NCBI GenBank assembly: GCA_023451115.1
Contig: JAEXFV010000176.1
Location: forward strand, 1 to 9,391
Length of the DNA: 9,391 nucleotides
Origin: Bacillota bacterium
GTDB lineage: Bacteria > Bacillota > Clostridia > Christensenellales > CAG-138
Reading direction: 5' to 3'
Below the pieces are notes generated by a model that saw nothing but the letters and a program-made list of their open reading frames with translations, had not been told where the DNA came from and did not search any database. This document shows, piece by piece, positions 1 to 7,163 of this stretch. Every line of letters starts with the position of its first letter. The first letter of the stretch is position 1. Position numbers and translations under genes: made by a program.

Positions 1-2033
1 TTTTGCAACCCATATTGTTGGATGCTTTGATATTGGCTGTGCATATCTTTAATATAGGTTAAAGCGGTACGGCCGGTATCCTCGCTATAAATCCATTTGG
101 AATAGGCGGTATAGGGATTGTAGGCAACCTTTTTGCCGATCTGGCCCTCCCGGCGCAAGGCATCCTCCAAATACCAGTTGGCTACTTCCTCGGTATTTCC
201 GGAAAAATCACGCAGCCGGTCCGCGCTAAACATCTCCTGGGGAAAGGATGCGCTTTTCAGTTTGCCGTCCTCCCCCCGGGTGGATACAGAGCCTTTCGTT
301 CCCGTAAGATTTTTGGCCGCATGCCCCATTTCATGGGCAAAAATAACCCAGGGGCTGGTTTGGGCAAATACGTTGTTTTCGCCAACATCCCCGCTTGCCG
401 TGGTGGGGTCCATCCCCACAGGCATATCCAGTATACCTTTGGCCCCAGTGCCAAATTTATACTTTTTGCCGCCAAAAATGATGCCGTCATACCCGTCGGG
501 GTTTTCCTCCGTGCGGCGGTTACGGGAGGCAGCCTGGAGAATTTCCTGGACATTGGACATTTCGGCTTGACAAGGGAGATAGTTCCCTTCTGCGTCATCA
601 GAGACGGCTTCATACCCCACTGCATTGTTATCTGCGCTATCCGAGGTGCCTGCAGCCGGTTTGCTTCCCCGCTGCACGGTGAGCTTATGACTGCTGTTGG
701 TAGCCACGTCAAGCAGCTGGCGGCCGGTGGAGGTTTCCAACATTTTGGCCATGTAGGAAAGCGCTTCCCCTTCAAATTGCTGATCTGCGTCCCGCTCTTG
801 CTGGGGGCTGTCCTGTGCTGCCGTTTTGGCAATTGTAACAGGCCCGTCCCCTTTGGCGATGGATTGCCAGGAGCGCAAGGCGCCTGCCCGCACGGCGGCC
901 GTTTTTTCAGGGCTGTCCTGCTTTAAATCCCCCTCGTAAACAGGCAATTCATCGGAGGCGGGATCTTTGCGGGTTACTTCCGCTACGGCCTGTACGGTGT
1001 TTTGGTGCTCTTGCCGGATGGAAGCAAGCAGGTTCATGTAACTCTGATAGGTTTCCATATGGTCCAAACGGAAAAAATGGTCGCTCTCTCCAGCAGCCGC
1101 TTTTCCTTGCATGAAATCAGTGATGTATTGGGAAATAGCCCGTTCTGCAGCGCTGTAAACCCCCAACAGGTATTGCCGGCCCTCCCGGGTGCTGTTGTAA
1201 TCTTTGCCGCTGGAAACCAGGCTTTTCAGGTTTTGCAGTGTTGTGCTTAAAGCGGGTTCCTGAGAAAGCCCGCCCAATGCATCGGGAGATAAAGCCTTTT
1301 GTAAGCTGGATACGGTACGTTTTTGCCCTTTCGCGTCCTGGATTTCCTGGTCCGCATATGCTTTTTCCCGGTAGGTAACACCTTCTTGCGGTTGTGGGGG
1401 TTCAAAACGCTGCGTTTCTCGCACCGGCACACGGAAAGCAGAGGCATCTTCCTGCGTATCAGTGGCGGAGGTTGACGACGTGCTGGCGGTAACCGGCTGC
1501 TGGCCCGCCGGTTTGTCTTTGGGGAGTAATTGTACTGTGCCCATGGGCACGCTGGCTCCAACGCTATCCCCGGCGATAGCGCCCTGCTGCACCGTGTGCA
1601 CCAGCTCATGCGCGGCTACAGCAGGGTCAAACCCGCCCTCGCCAAAATAAATATCCTTTCCGGTTGTATATGCCCGCGCGCCCATAGCCTCGGCTTGTTG
1701 CACAGCATTGGAATCCGTATGGAAACGCACACTGGAAAAATCAGCATGTAGGTTACTGCCCAATGCATCGCTTACCTGGGCTGGGGTTTGGGCGCCCTGC
1801 ACCGTTGCGGCCAGGCGGTCGGCTTCCGCCTCAGCAGAGGGGATTTGCTTTTCAAAAAAATGTTCGCTAAGGCGTTGCTGCATCCGCTGGTTCAGGCTGC
1901 TGTCACTGCCATTGCGTGTAGCGTCAGTAGATGTCATGCTCAACAACGTGCTGTTCGGGATGGGTTTATTGATCGGCTTGGTTCTGTACTCCGGCATATT
2001 TTGCGGCTTTTGCGGCGCAGCATATTCTCTCAT
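1..2033 (-). CDS. DUF4157 (eCIS-core) protein with a C-terminal M91-like metallopeptidase domain; partial, runs off the left edge
   Basis: The frame is open from an ATG at 2033 to the window edge: 677 visible codons and no stop. The ATG is preceded by GAGGT (2047-2043) and by an in-frame TGA (2048-2046), which fixes the start. There is no signal peptide or membrane segment. Residues about 85-151 match the DUF4157/eCIS-core family: an ALGSNL...FSSVRFHTDS segment, ARAYTTGKDIYFG, then AAHELVHTVQQG with H142-E143-xx-H146. A polar linker rich in Ser, Thr, Gln and Pro follows (about 165-215), then a probably helical region. Residues about 425-655 look like a second zinc peptidase: TGRQLLD near 436-442, HKLTVQRG, IFAHEMGHAAKN with H567-E568-xx-H571, and EEVANWYLEDALRREG (E615/E616) followed by KKVAYNPY, the order seen in M91 (NleD-type) effectors. 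In known families DUF4157 marks toxins and cargo of extracellular contractile injection systems or polymorphic toxins. A secreted or injected proteolytic toxin is therefore inferred. The DUF4157 call is strong; the M91-like call is moderate. Confidence 0.85.
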   Translation of the reverse strand, partial: MREYAAPQKPQNMPEYRTKPINKPIPNSTLLSMTSTDATRNGSDSSLNQRMQQRLSEHFFEKQIPSAEAEADRLAATVQGAQTPAQVSDALGSNLHADFSSVRFHTDSNAVQQAEAMGARAYTTGKDIYFGEGGFDPAVAAHELVHTVQQGAIAGDSVGASVPMGTVQLLPKDKPAGQQPVTASTSSTSATDTQEDASAFRVPVRETQRFEPPQPQEGVTYREKAYADQEIQDAKGQKRTVSSLQKALSPDALGGLSQEPALSTTLQNLKSLVSSGKDYNSTREGRQYLLGVYSAAERAISQYITDFMQGKAAAGESDHFFRLDHMETYQSYMNLLASIRQEHQNTVQAVAEVTRKDPASDELPVYEGDLKQDSPEKTAAVRAGALRSWQSIAKGDGPVTIAKTAAQDSPQQERDADQQFEGEALSYMAKMLETSTGRQLLDVATNSSHKLTVQRGSKPAAGTSDSADNNAVGYEAVSDDAEGNYLPCQAEMSNVQEILQAASRNRRTEENPDGYDGIIFGGKKYKFGTGAKGILDMPVGMDPTTASGDVGENNVFAQTSPWVIFAHEMGHAAKNLTGTKGSVSTRGEDGKLKSASFPQEMFSADRLRDFSGNTEEVANWYLEDALRREGQIGKKVAYNPYTAYSKWIYSEDTGRTALTYIKDMHSQYQSIQQYGLQ

Positions 2034-2042
2034 AAGCAATCT

Positions 2043-2084
2043 ACCTCACAAATGGGAAAATAGAATTTTAATGCTATTATATCA
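2043..2084 (-). promoter_or_regulatory. Extended -10 promoter and ribosome binding site of the DUF4157 gene
   Basis: On the minus strand a perfect TATAAT lies at 2081-2076, preceded by TG one base upstream (2084-2083), giving an extended -10 element TGATATAAT. No good -35 hexamer is seen at 16-18 bases spacing, which is common for extended -10 promoters. Transcription would start near 2069, giving a leader of about 35 bases with a GAGGT Shine-Dalgarno sequence at 2047-2043, nine bases before the ATG. The gene is thus probably transcribed on its own rather than by read-through from the aldo/keto reductase gene. Confidence 0.6.
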
Positions 2085-2092
2085 TAGACATC

Positions 2093-2116
2093 GGATTTTT
2101 TATGGAATAAAAATCC
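2093..2116. repeat. AT-rich inverted repeat between the aldo/keto reductase and DUF4157 genes
   Basis: The plus strand reads GGATTTTTTAT, then GGA, then ATAAAAATCC: two arms of 10-11 bases that pair with one bulged T. It lies where the -35 region of the downstream promoter (about 2099-2104) would be, so it could be an operator for a repressor or activator. It could also act as a weak terminator for the upstream reductase gene, although its stem has only two G-C pairs and no separate T tract. The function is inferred from position only. Confidence 0.4.
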
Positions 2117-2143
2117 TAAAAACGCGCTTCCATTTAGAGAAAA

Positions 2144-2992
2144 TTACATCCCTTTGTCAGGATCCGCTCCGGTTTTCCCATAGCAGGATAGCTTTTCCAT
2201 GGCACGAAAATCGTCCGCATCCAAAATAAAGTCAAAAATGTCCATATTCTCTGCCATGCGCTGAGGCGTGACGGTTTTTACAATAGGCAGGATATCCTGC
2301 TGCAGGCACCAGCGCAGGCATACTTGGGCGGGTGTGGCTCCGTGCTTTTGGGCAATGCGCAATAAAATAGGGTCCTGCAGCAGCCTGCCCTTTAATAAAG
2401 GGCGCCAGGCCTCTGGCTGGATCCCGTTTTGCCGGCAATAGGATATGGCTGCCTCGTTGGGGTTGCCAGGGTGGATTTCCAGCTGGTTGATGGCGGGGGC
2501 TACATTGGCATAAGGAAGCAGCGCCTCCAGGTGATGGGGCAGAAAGTTGGATACGCCCAGCACTCGCAGGGCCTTTTCTTCATATAAGCGTTCCATCGCT
2601 TTCCAGGTTTCCCGGACCACCTGCCGCCAATCCTGTAAATGCTCTTTTGGTACCGGCCAATGGATGAGGTAAGCGTCCAGATAGTCTAACCCCAGCTTGC
2701 CTAGGCTGCGCTCAAACGCCTGCAGGGTTGCATCATAGCCCATTTCACTGGGCCATACTTTTGTGGCCACAAATAATTGCTCCCGAGGCACACCGCAGGT
2801 GCGAAGCCCCTGGCCAATGCCCTGTTCGTTGCCGTAAAAAGATGCAGTGTCAAAAAAACGGTATCCGGTAGAGATTGCCTGGTGGATAACGGCGGATATA
2901 TGAGCATCCTGGGGGATTTGATATGTGCCGTATCCAATGCAGGGGATGCGCACGCCGTTTCGTAAAGCGAAAAAATCATTTCTGTGCTGCAA
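2144..2992 (-). CDS. Aldo/keto reductase (NADPH-dependent, cytoplasmic)
   Basis: The product is 282 residues, the normal size for a prokaryotic aldo/keto reductase, a TIM-barrel enzyme that reduces aldehydes or ketones with NAD(P)H. The full catalytic tetrad is visible: D48 and Y53 in FFDTASFYGNE, K78 in VATKVWP and H111 in YLIHWP. Other family marks are NGVRIPCIGYGTYQ at the N-terminus, GVSNF, the NQLEIHP strand and the late cofactor-phosphate segment VKTVTPQRMAEN. The start codon is TTG at 2992. It is favoured because AAGGAG (3006-3001) lies eight bases upstream and the N-terminus then aligns with the family. The gene is flanked by the dpp operon terminator upstream and a separate promoter downstream, so it is probably monocistronic. 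The physiological substrate cannot be told from sequence; relatives include 2,5-diketogluconate and methylglyoxal reductases. Confidence 0.93.
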   Translation of the reverse strand: MQHRNDFFALRNGVRIPCIGYGTYQIPQDAHISAVIHQAISTGYRFFDTASFYGNEQGIGQGLRTCGVPREQLFVATKVWPSEMGYDATLQAFERSLGKLGLDYLDAYLIHWPVPKEHLQDWRQVVRETWKAMERLYEEKALRVLGVSNFLPHHLEALLPYANVAPAINQLEIHPGNPNEAAISYCRQNGIQPEAWRPLLKGRLLQDPILLRIAQKHGATPAQVCLRWCLQQDILPIVKTVTPQRMAENMDIFDFILDADDFRAMEKLSCYGKTGADPDKGM

Positions 2993-3000
2993 AACAAATT

Positions 3001-3006
3001 CTCCTT
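3001..3006 (-). promoter_or_regulatory. Ribosome binding site that decides the TTG start of the aldo/keto reductase
   Basis: Minus-strand AAGGAG within GAGGAAGGAG lies eight bases before the TTG codon at 2992-2990. No in-frame ATG near the N-terminus would retain the conserved NGVRIP segment, so the TTG start is preferred. Confidence 0.7.
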
Positions 3007-3044
3007 CCTCGGCTGCCCTTAAGTATTGGGGATTGAAGCAAGGC

Positions 3045-3071
3045 GTTATATCAAAGCAGGCGCTTTGACTA
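3045..3071 (-). promoter_or_regulatory. Candidate promoter of the aldo/keto reductase gene, with an internal dyad (possible operator)
   Basis: On the minus strand TATAAC (3050-3045) is preceded by TG (3053-3052), giving an extended -10. A 4-of-6 match to the -35 consensus, TAGTCA, lies at 3071-3066 with a short 15-base spacer. Between them is a perfect inverted repeat, TCAAAGC-AGGC-GCTTTGA (3051-3068), with seven-base arms. Such a dyad in the spacer is a typical place for a repressor operator. The site is downstream of the operon terminator and upstream of the reductase ribosome binding site, as expected. The promoter call rests on motif match and position only. Confidence 0.45.
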
Positions 3072-3075
3072 CATT

Positions 3076-3113
3076 AAAAAAACGGGCAGGAAACGAAAAA
3101 CGTTTCCTGCCCG
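3076..3113 (-). terminator. Strong rho-independent terminator of the dpp operon
   Basis: On the minus strand a perfect 13-base-pair stem, CGGGCAGGAAACG with its complement (3101-3113 and 3083-3095), encloses a five-base T loop and is followed directly by seven T residues (3082-3076). It begins seven bases after the dppF stop codon. It should end transcripts of the peptide transporter operon and insulate the aldo/keto reductase gene. Confidence 0.95.
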
Positions 3114-3119
3114 GCAAAA

Positions 3120-4160
3120 TTATGCGTTTTCTTTATCTGCGCCAATCATGGTGCCGGCAGCATCCTCTAAAGGATGATGGCAGGCAACAAAGTGGCCTGG
3201 CTGAATTTCCCGAAGTTCCGGTGAATCGGTTTTGCAGATTTCTGTGCAATAGCGGCACCGGGTATGAAAATGGCAACCAGAAGGCGGGTTTGCCGGGGAG
3301 GGCATGTCGCCTTCCAATATGACCTTGGGCCGCTTATCCCGCAAAGCCGGGTCGGGGATAGGCACTGCTGCCATCAGGCCTTCGGTGTAGGGATGGGCCG
3401 GCTGGCTGAAGATGCTCTTGGTGTCTGCAAACTCCACGATCCGCCCCAAGTACATTACCGCCACCTGGGTACTGATGTGCTTGATGGAAGGCAACGCATG
3501 GGAGATAAAGATATAGGTCAGGTTAAACTGCTTTTGCAGTTCTGCCAACAGGTTTAGAATTTGTGCCTGGATGGACACGTCCAAAGCGGAGATGGGCTCA
3601 TCGCAGATCACCAGCTTGGGATTGAGGGCCAGCGCCCTTGCAATGCCAATACGTTGCCGTTGGCCGCCGGAAAACTCATGGGGGAATTTGCCCGCGCAGT
3701 CCGGCTGCAGGCCTACCACTTCAATGAGTTTGAGCACACGCTGCTCCAACTCCTCCCTGGACAGGTGCTCATTGGCGCGGAAAGGCTCCGCAATCAAATC
3801 GAATACCCGCATCCGGGGATTGAGGGAGGAATAAGGGTCCTGGAAAATCATCTGAATATCCCGACGCACAGAATGCAGCTGCCGGTTATTCATGGCGGTG
3901 ATATCCTTGCCTTCAAAGAGGATGGTGCCCCCGGTGGGCTCCAGCAGGCGAATGATGGTGTTGCCCGTAGTGGATTTACCGCAGCCGCTCTCCCCTACAA
4001 TGCCCAGCGTTTCCCCCCGGCGTAGCCGAAAGGTTACGTCATCTACAGCGCGCAAGTATTTGCGGCTGCCTTTGCCAAGGGCAAACCCTCGGGTGATGTC
4101 AAAATATTTCTTCAGCGAGCGGACTTCCAATAAGTACTCTTGCTGGGTGGTTTGTTCCAT
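3120..4160 (-). CDS. dppF: Peptide ABC transporter ATP-binding protein, DppF/OppF type
   Basis: A cytoplasmic ATPase of 346 residues, the usual length, that pairs with the DppD-type subunit to power peptide import. Visible motifs are Walker A GESGCGKS (56-63), the Q-loop FQDPYSSLNP (106-115), signature FSGGQRQR (163-170), Walker B LVICDE (183-188) and the switch histidine H221. The C-terminal oligopeptide-transporter extension has the cysteine pattern C296, C302, C309, C327, which binds a [4Fe-4S] cluster in characterised relatives; an additional C305 is present. Odd point: the residue after the switch histidine is Ala (SHAL, A222) instead of the near-universal Asp (SHDL). The ATG at 4160 has GGGAGG seven bases upstream. 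The gene lies 13 bases after dppD and is the last of the operon, followed by a strong terminator. Peptide specificity is inferred; nickel or other solutes are possible for this family. Confidence 0.94.
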   Translation of the reverse strand: MEQTTQQEYLLEVRSLKKYFDITRGFALGKGSRKYLRAVDDVTFRLRRGETLGIVGESGCGKSTTGNTIIRLLEPTGGTILFEGKDITAMNNRQLHSVRRDIQMIFQDPYSSLNPRMRVFDLIAEPFRANEHLSREELEQRVLKLIEVVGLQPDCAGKFPHEFSGGQRQRIGIARALALNPKLVICDEPISALDVSIQAQILNLLAELQKQFNLTYIFISHALPSIKHISTQVAVMYLGRIVEFADTKSIFSQPAHPYTEGLMAAVPIPDPALRDKRPKVILEGDMPSPANPPSGCHFHTRCRYCTEICKTDSPELREIQPGHFVACHHPLEDAAGTMIGADKENA

Positions 4161-4173
4161 AGTCTAGCCTCCC

Positions 4174-5169
4174 TTACTTTTGGTTCAACAAGCAACGGGA
4201 AAAATGTCCGGGCGCTACTTCTACCAGCTCCGGCTGCTGCTCCCGGCAGGCCTCTGTGGCAAACTCGCAGCGGGGATTGAAGCGGCAGCCCCTGGGCATG
4301 TTTTTCAGGCTGGGCACACTGCCGGCAATGGGCTCCAGGTGGTCGTGCTCGTCCTGCACCTGGATGGTGCTGCGCAGCAATCCTTTGGTATAGGGATGCA
4401 CCGGGTGATGAAACAGCGTGTTTACATCCGCCATTTCAACGATTTGCCCTGCGTACATCACGATAACCCGGTCTGCCATTTCCGCCACAACGCCTAAGTC
4501 ATGGGTAATGAACAGGATGGAGGTGTCGTATTCCCGGATCAATTCCCGCATCAGGTGCAAAATCTGAGCCTGAATGGTTACGTCCAGGGCTGTGGTGGGT
4601 TCGTCCGCAATCAACAGCTTGGGGTGGCAGGCCAGCGCAATGGCGATCATGACCCGCTGCTGCATGCCGCCGGAGAGCTCATGAGGGAAACTGGCGTACA
4701 CCGCTTCCGGCCGGGGGATGCCCATGGCGCGGATCATGTCAATGCTCAGTTCCTTGGCCTCATGCTTGGTGCAGCCTGGAATGTGGGTAAGAAACTGCTC
4801 AGAAATTTGGCTTCCCACGGTGTAGAGTGGGTTTAGGGATGTCAGCGGGTCCTGGAAAATCATAGCCATTTTCGTGCCCCGCATTTTACGAATTTCTTCC
4901 GCAGTGGCGGTAATCATATCCGTCCCGTCCAGGATCATGTGGTCGGCCGTAGCTTCGCCGGGCTTATTGATCAAACCCATGACAGACAGGGAGGTAACGC
5001 TTTTGCCGCAGCCGCTTTCGCCCACCAGAGCCAGCAGCTCGCCTTTATAGAGGCTGAAGTTTAGTCCCTCCACTGCATCTACATAGCCGGATTTGGTTTT
5101 AAACCGCACATGCAGGTTTTTTACGTCTAAAATGACTTCGCGTCCATCATTGTTTTGTGGGTTGGTCAT
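4174..5169 (-). CDS. dppD: Peptide ABC transporter ATP-binding protein, DppD/OppD type
   Basis: An ATPase of 331 residues, the usual family length. It carries Walker A GESGCGKS (50-57), the Q-loop FQDPLTSLNP (105-114), signature LSGGMQQR (165-172), Walker B LLIADE (185-190) and an intact switch motif THDL (H223). The C-terminal oligopeptide-transporter domain holds four cysteines (C295, C301, C308, C326) in the spacing that binds [4Fe-4S] in known DppD/OppD proteins. It forms the nucleotide-binding heterodimer with the DppF-type product and docks on the EAA loops of the two permeases. The ATG start at 5169 follows AGAGGTG, which overlaps the region of the dppC stop, with a gap of 12 bases, so the genes are co-transcribed and probably translationally coupled. 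Confidence 0.95.
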   Translation of the reverse strand: MTNPQNNDGREVILDVKNLHVRFKTKSGYVDAVEGLNFSLYKGELLALVGESGCGKSVTSLSVMGLINKPGEATADHMILDGTDMITATAEEIRKMRGTKMAMIFQDPLTSLNPLYTVGSQISEQFLTHIPGCTKHEAKELSIDMIRAMGIPRPEAVYASFPHELSGGMQQRVMIAIALACHPKLLIADEPTTALDVTIQAQILHLMRELIREYDTSILFITHDLGVVAEMADRVIVMYAGQIVEMADVNTLFHHPVHPYTKGLLRSTIQVQDEHDHLEPIAGSVPSLKNMPRGCRFNPRCEFATEACREQQPELVEVAPGHFSRCLLNQK

Positions 5170-5181
5170 AGTTTCACCTCT

Positions 5182-6060
5182 CTAACGCAGGCCTTGGTTG
5201 CGCGGGTCTAATACGTCGCGCAGCCAGTTACCCAGCAACATGATGCCCAGCACCGTAATAGAAATCGCGATACCCGGGAAAGTAGCCATCCACCAGCTGG
5301 TAGCCAGATAGTTCCGCCCGTCGGACAACATAACGCCCCAGGAAATCGTGGGAGGCTGAATGCCCAGCCCTAAAAAGCTCAAAGACGCCTCAATCAAAAT
5401 ACTGGACGCCACCGACAGGGTGGATACCACGATGAAATTGGGCAATACGTTGGGCAGCACATGCTTTAAAATAATTTTCCCTTCCGAAGTGCCGATAGTG
5501 CGGGCAGCCTTAATATATTCCTTGCTTTTTAAGGACAGCACCTCGCCGCGGATCATGCGGGCATAGAAGGGCCAGGTTGTTACGCCGATTACGAAAATCA
5601 GTGTGCTCACGCCGGAGCCGATTACTGCCAGCACCACCATGGCAAACAGGGTGAGGGGAATGGCGTGAAACGCGTCGGTAATCCGCATGATTACCGCGTC
5701 AAGCCAACCGCCATAGTAGCCGGAAAGCAGGCCCAGGGTGGTGCCGATGAGGCCGGCCACCACTACGGAGCAAACGCCTACCAGAAGAGATACCCGGGAG
5801 CCTACCAAGATACGGGAAAAAATGTCCCGCCCCAATACATCGGTGCCCAGAATATTGGTGGCATTGGGTGCCTTGGACATGTTGATCAGGTCAAGAGCGG
5901 TAGGATCGCTGGTTACCAGCACGTCTGCAAAGATCGCCACCAGCACCACCAGCATCACCAGGATAAACCCGATCAATCCGGTAGGGCTTTTCAGCAGCAG
6001 CCGTGGCAGGTCGTATATAATGGAACGCTGCAACGTGATTTTTTCCGTTTTTTTCTTCAT
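5182..6060 (-). CDS. dppC: Peptide ABC transporter permease, DppC/OppC type
   Basis: An inner-membrane permease of 292 residues. The basic N-terminus leads into a first membrane segment at about 28-50, as in the OppC N-terminal domain. The conserved LGTDVLGRD motif (71-79) precedes the BPD_transp_1 core. The ATPase-docking EAA loop is at 181-204 (EYIKAARTIGT...LKHVLPN), followed by SFLGLGIQPPTISWG, another hallmark of DppC and OppC. It ends with LRDVLDPR. The start ATG at 6060 follows GAGGTG five bases upstream. The gap to dppB is 12 bases, so the two permeases are made together and form the translocation pore. Confidence 0.95.
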   Translation of the reverse strand: MKKKTEKITLQRSIIYDLPRLLLKSPTGLIGFILVMLVVLVAIFADVLVTSDPTALDLINMSKAPNATNILGTDVLGRDIFSRILVGSRVSLLVGVCSVVVAGLIGTTLGLLSGYYGGWLDAVIMRITDAFHAIPLTLFAMVVLAVIGSGVSTLIFVIGVTTWPFYARMIRGEVLSLKSKEYIKAARTIGTSEGKIILKHVLPNVLPNFIVVSTLSVASSILIEASLSFLGLGIQPPTISWGVMLSDGRNYLATSWWMATFPGIAISITVLGIMLLGNWLRDVLDPRNQGLR

Positions 6061-6072
6061 ACAAGCACCTCG

Positions 6073-6990
6073 TTAATAGCGGATGCGCGGGTCGATGACG
6101 CAGTATAAGATATCTGCCAGCAGGTTAGCAGCCATGGTGATCATGGAGATGATCATCACGCAGCATTGCACCACAGTCATATCATGGGCGCCTACTGACT
6201 GCACCACCAACTGGCCCAGGCCGGGCCAGGCAAATACGGTTTCCGTCACCAAGGAGCCGCCAATCAGGTTGGGCAGCTGCAAGGCGGTGATGGTAACCAC
6301 AGGCACCAGGGCGTTTTTAAATGCATGCCGGAACATAACGCGGCGGTTTTTAATGCCCTTGCTGCGAGCAGTGCGGATGTAATCCTGCTGCATGATCTCC
6401 AGCATATTGGAGCGCACCAGCGGGATAATCTGCGACGAGGTCAATATTGTCAGGGTAGCGCATGGTAAAATCAGGCTGGCAACCCCGTTATCCCTGCCTG
6501 AAACCGGGAGAACCTTCCATGTAACGCCAAAGAGCAGGATGAACATGATTGCCACCCAGAAGCTTGGCATGCAGCGCCCCAAGGAGGAAAGACCGCTCAC
6601 CAGGAAATCCAGCGGAGTATCCTTGGCCTTGGCGCTCAGAATGCCCATGGGGATGGCAATGACGATGGAGGCCAGCAAAGACCAGCCCGCCAGCTGAATA
6701 GAAGCGGGGATTTTTTCCAGCACAACCGTCATAGCCGGAATGTTATAGCGGAAGGAATTGCCAAAATCTCCCTGCACGGCGTTGGTAATCCAGATCCAAT
6801 ATTGTTCATATAAGGGCTTGTTCAAGCCCAGGGCTTCCCGCATGATTTCGCGGTCGGCTGCAGAAGCTTCCGGGGGGAGCAACAGCGCCGTAGGATCGCC
6901 GGAAGCGTTTACCAGCAGGAAGGTGATAATGCTGATGATGATCAATGCAGGAATCATCTGCAAAACCCTGCGTACAATGTATTTTAGCAT
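6073..6990 (-). CDS. dppB: Peptide ABC transporter permease, DppB/OppB type
   Basis: An inner-membrane permease of 305 residues, of normal size. The N-terminus (YIVRRVLQMIPALIIIS) is a typical DppB start with the first membrane helix at about 9-28. A large extracytoplasmic loop follows, with ALGLNKPLYEQY and QGDFGNSFRYN (73-83). The BPD_transp_1 core follows, with the EAA loop at 203-228 (DYIRTARSKGI...RHAFKNAL) and the ending ILYCVIDPRIRY. The ATG at 6990 follows GGAGAG. It is separated from the binding-protein gene by a 202-base gap with stem-loops, in which no convincing promoter is seen, so it probably depends on read-through from the operon promoter. Confidence 0.95.
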   Translation of the reverse strand: MLKYIVRRVLQMIPALIIISIITFLLVNASGDPTALLLPPEASAADREIMREALGLNKPLYEQYWIWITNAVQGDFGNSFRYNIPAMTVVLEKIPASIQLAGWSLLASIVIAIPMGILSAKAKDTPLDFLVSGLSSLGRCMPSFWVAIMFILLFGVTWKVLPVSGRDNGVASLILPCATLTILTSSQIIPLVRSNMLEIMQQDYIRTARSKGIKNRRVMFRHAFKNALVPVVTITALQLPNLIGGSLVTETVFAWPGLGQLVVQSVGAHDMTVVQCCVMIISMITMAANLLADILYCVIDPRIRY

Positions 6991-7019
6991 AGGCGCTCTC
7001 CATTCTGTTCGCTAGCCGT

Positions 7020-7034
7020 GCCGGATTTGCCGGC
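7020..7034. repeat. Short stem-loop upstream of the dppB ribosome binding site
   Basis: GCCGG-ATTTG-CCGGC forms a five-base-pair stem with a five-base loop, about 30 bases before the dppB start. It is small and may be chance; it could influence ribosome access or mRNA decay. Confidence 0.3.
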
Positions 7035-7095
7035 TCAGCCTATGCGTGATTTCGTCGGTCAATTGTTCAACAAATTAAGAAATAGTAATAACGCA

Positions 7096-7123
7096 AAACG
7101 AAGGCGTAAAATGCCCTTCGTTT
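7096..7123 (-). other. Second stem-loop in the binding protein-permease gap (possible weak terminator or attenuator)
   Basis: Arms AAACGAAGG (7096-7104) and CCTTCGTTT (7115-7123) pair perfectly over nine bases with a ten-base loop. On the minus strand only a run of four T residues, then a mixed TG/TA-rich stretch, follows the stem. Termination would therefore be partial at best. This would fit reduced expression of the permease and ATPase genes relative to the binding protein. Confidence 0.5.
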
Positions 7124-7131
7124 CAATAAAT

Positions 7132-7163
7132 CGGGCCCGGCAGGGCACCCCATGCCGGGCCCG
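7132..7163 (-). other. GC-rich stem-loop after the binding-protein gene (probable mRNA 3' stabiliser)
   Basis: A perfect 11-base-pair stem, CGGGCCCGGCA (7132-7142) with its complement (7153-7163), encloses a ten-base loop. It starts about 30 bases after the stop codon of the binding protein. There is no T tract after it, so it is not a standard terminator. Stable stem-loops at this place in binding-protein operons are known to protect the upstream mRNA from 3' exonucleases and so raise binding-protein yield. Confidence 0.6.

Noticed and set aside
321..926. A 201-codon plus-strand frame and a 191-codon minus-strand frame (257-832) over the left end
   Set aside because: Both overlap the continuous DUF4157/M91-like frame, which carries coherent domain motifs over 677 codons; the others show no family pattern and lack ribosome binding sites.
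7040..7075. TTGACC as a -35 box of a dppB promoter
   Set aside because: No acceptable -10 lies 16-18 bases downstream on the minus strand, so read-through from the upstream genes is more likely.
7132..7163. The GC-rich stem-loop as an intrinsic terminator
   Set aside because: The stem is followed by ATTTATTG, not a T tract, and the downstream permease genes show no other convincing promoter.
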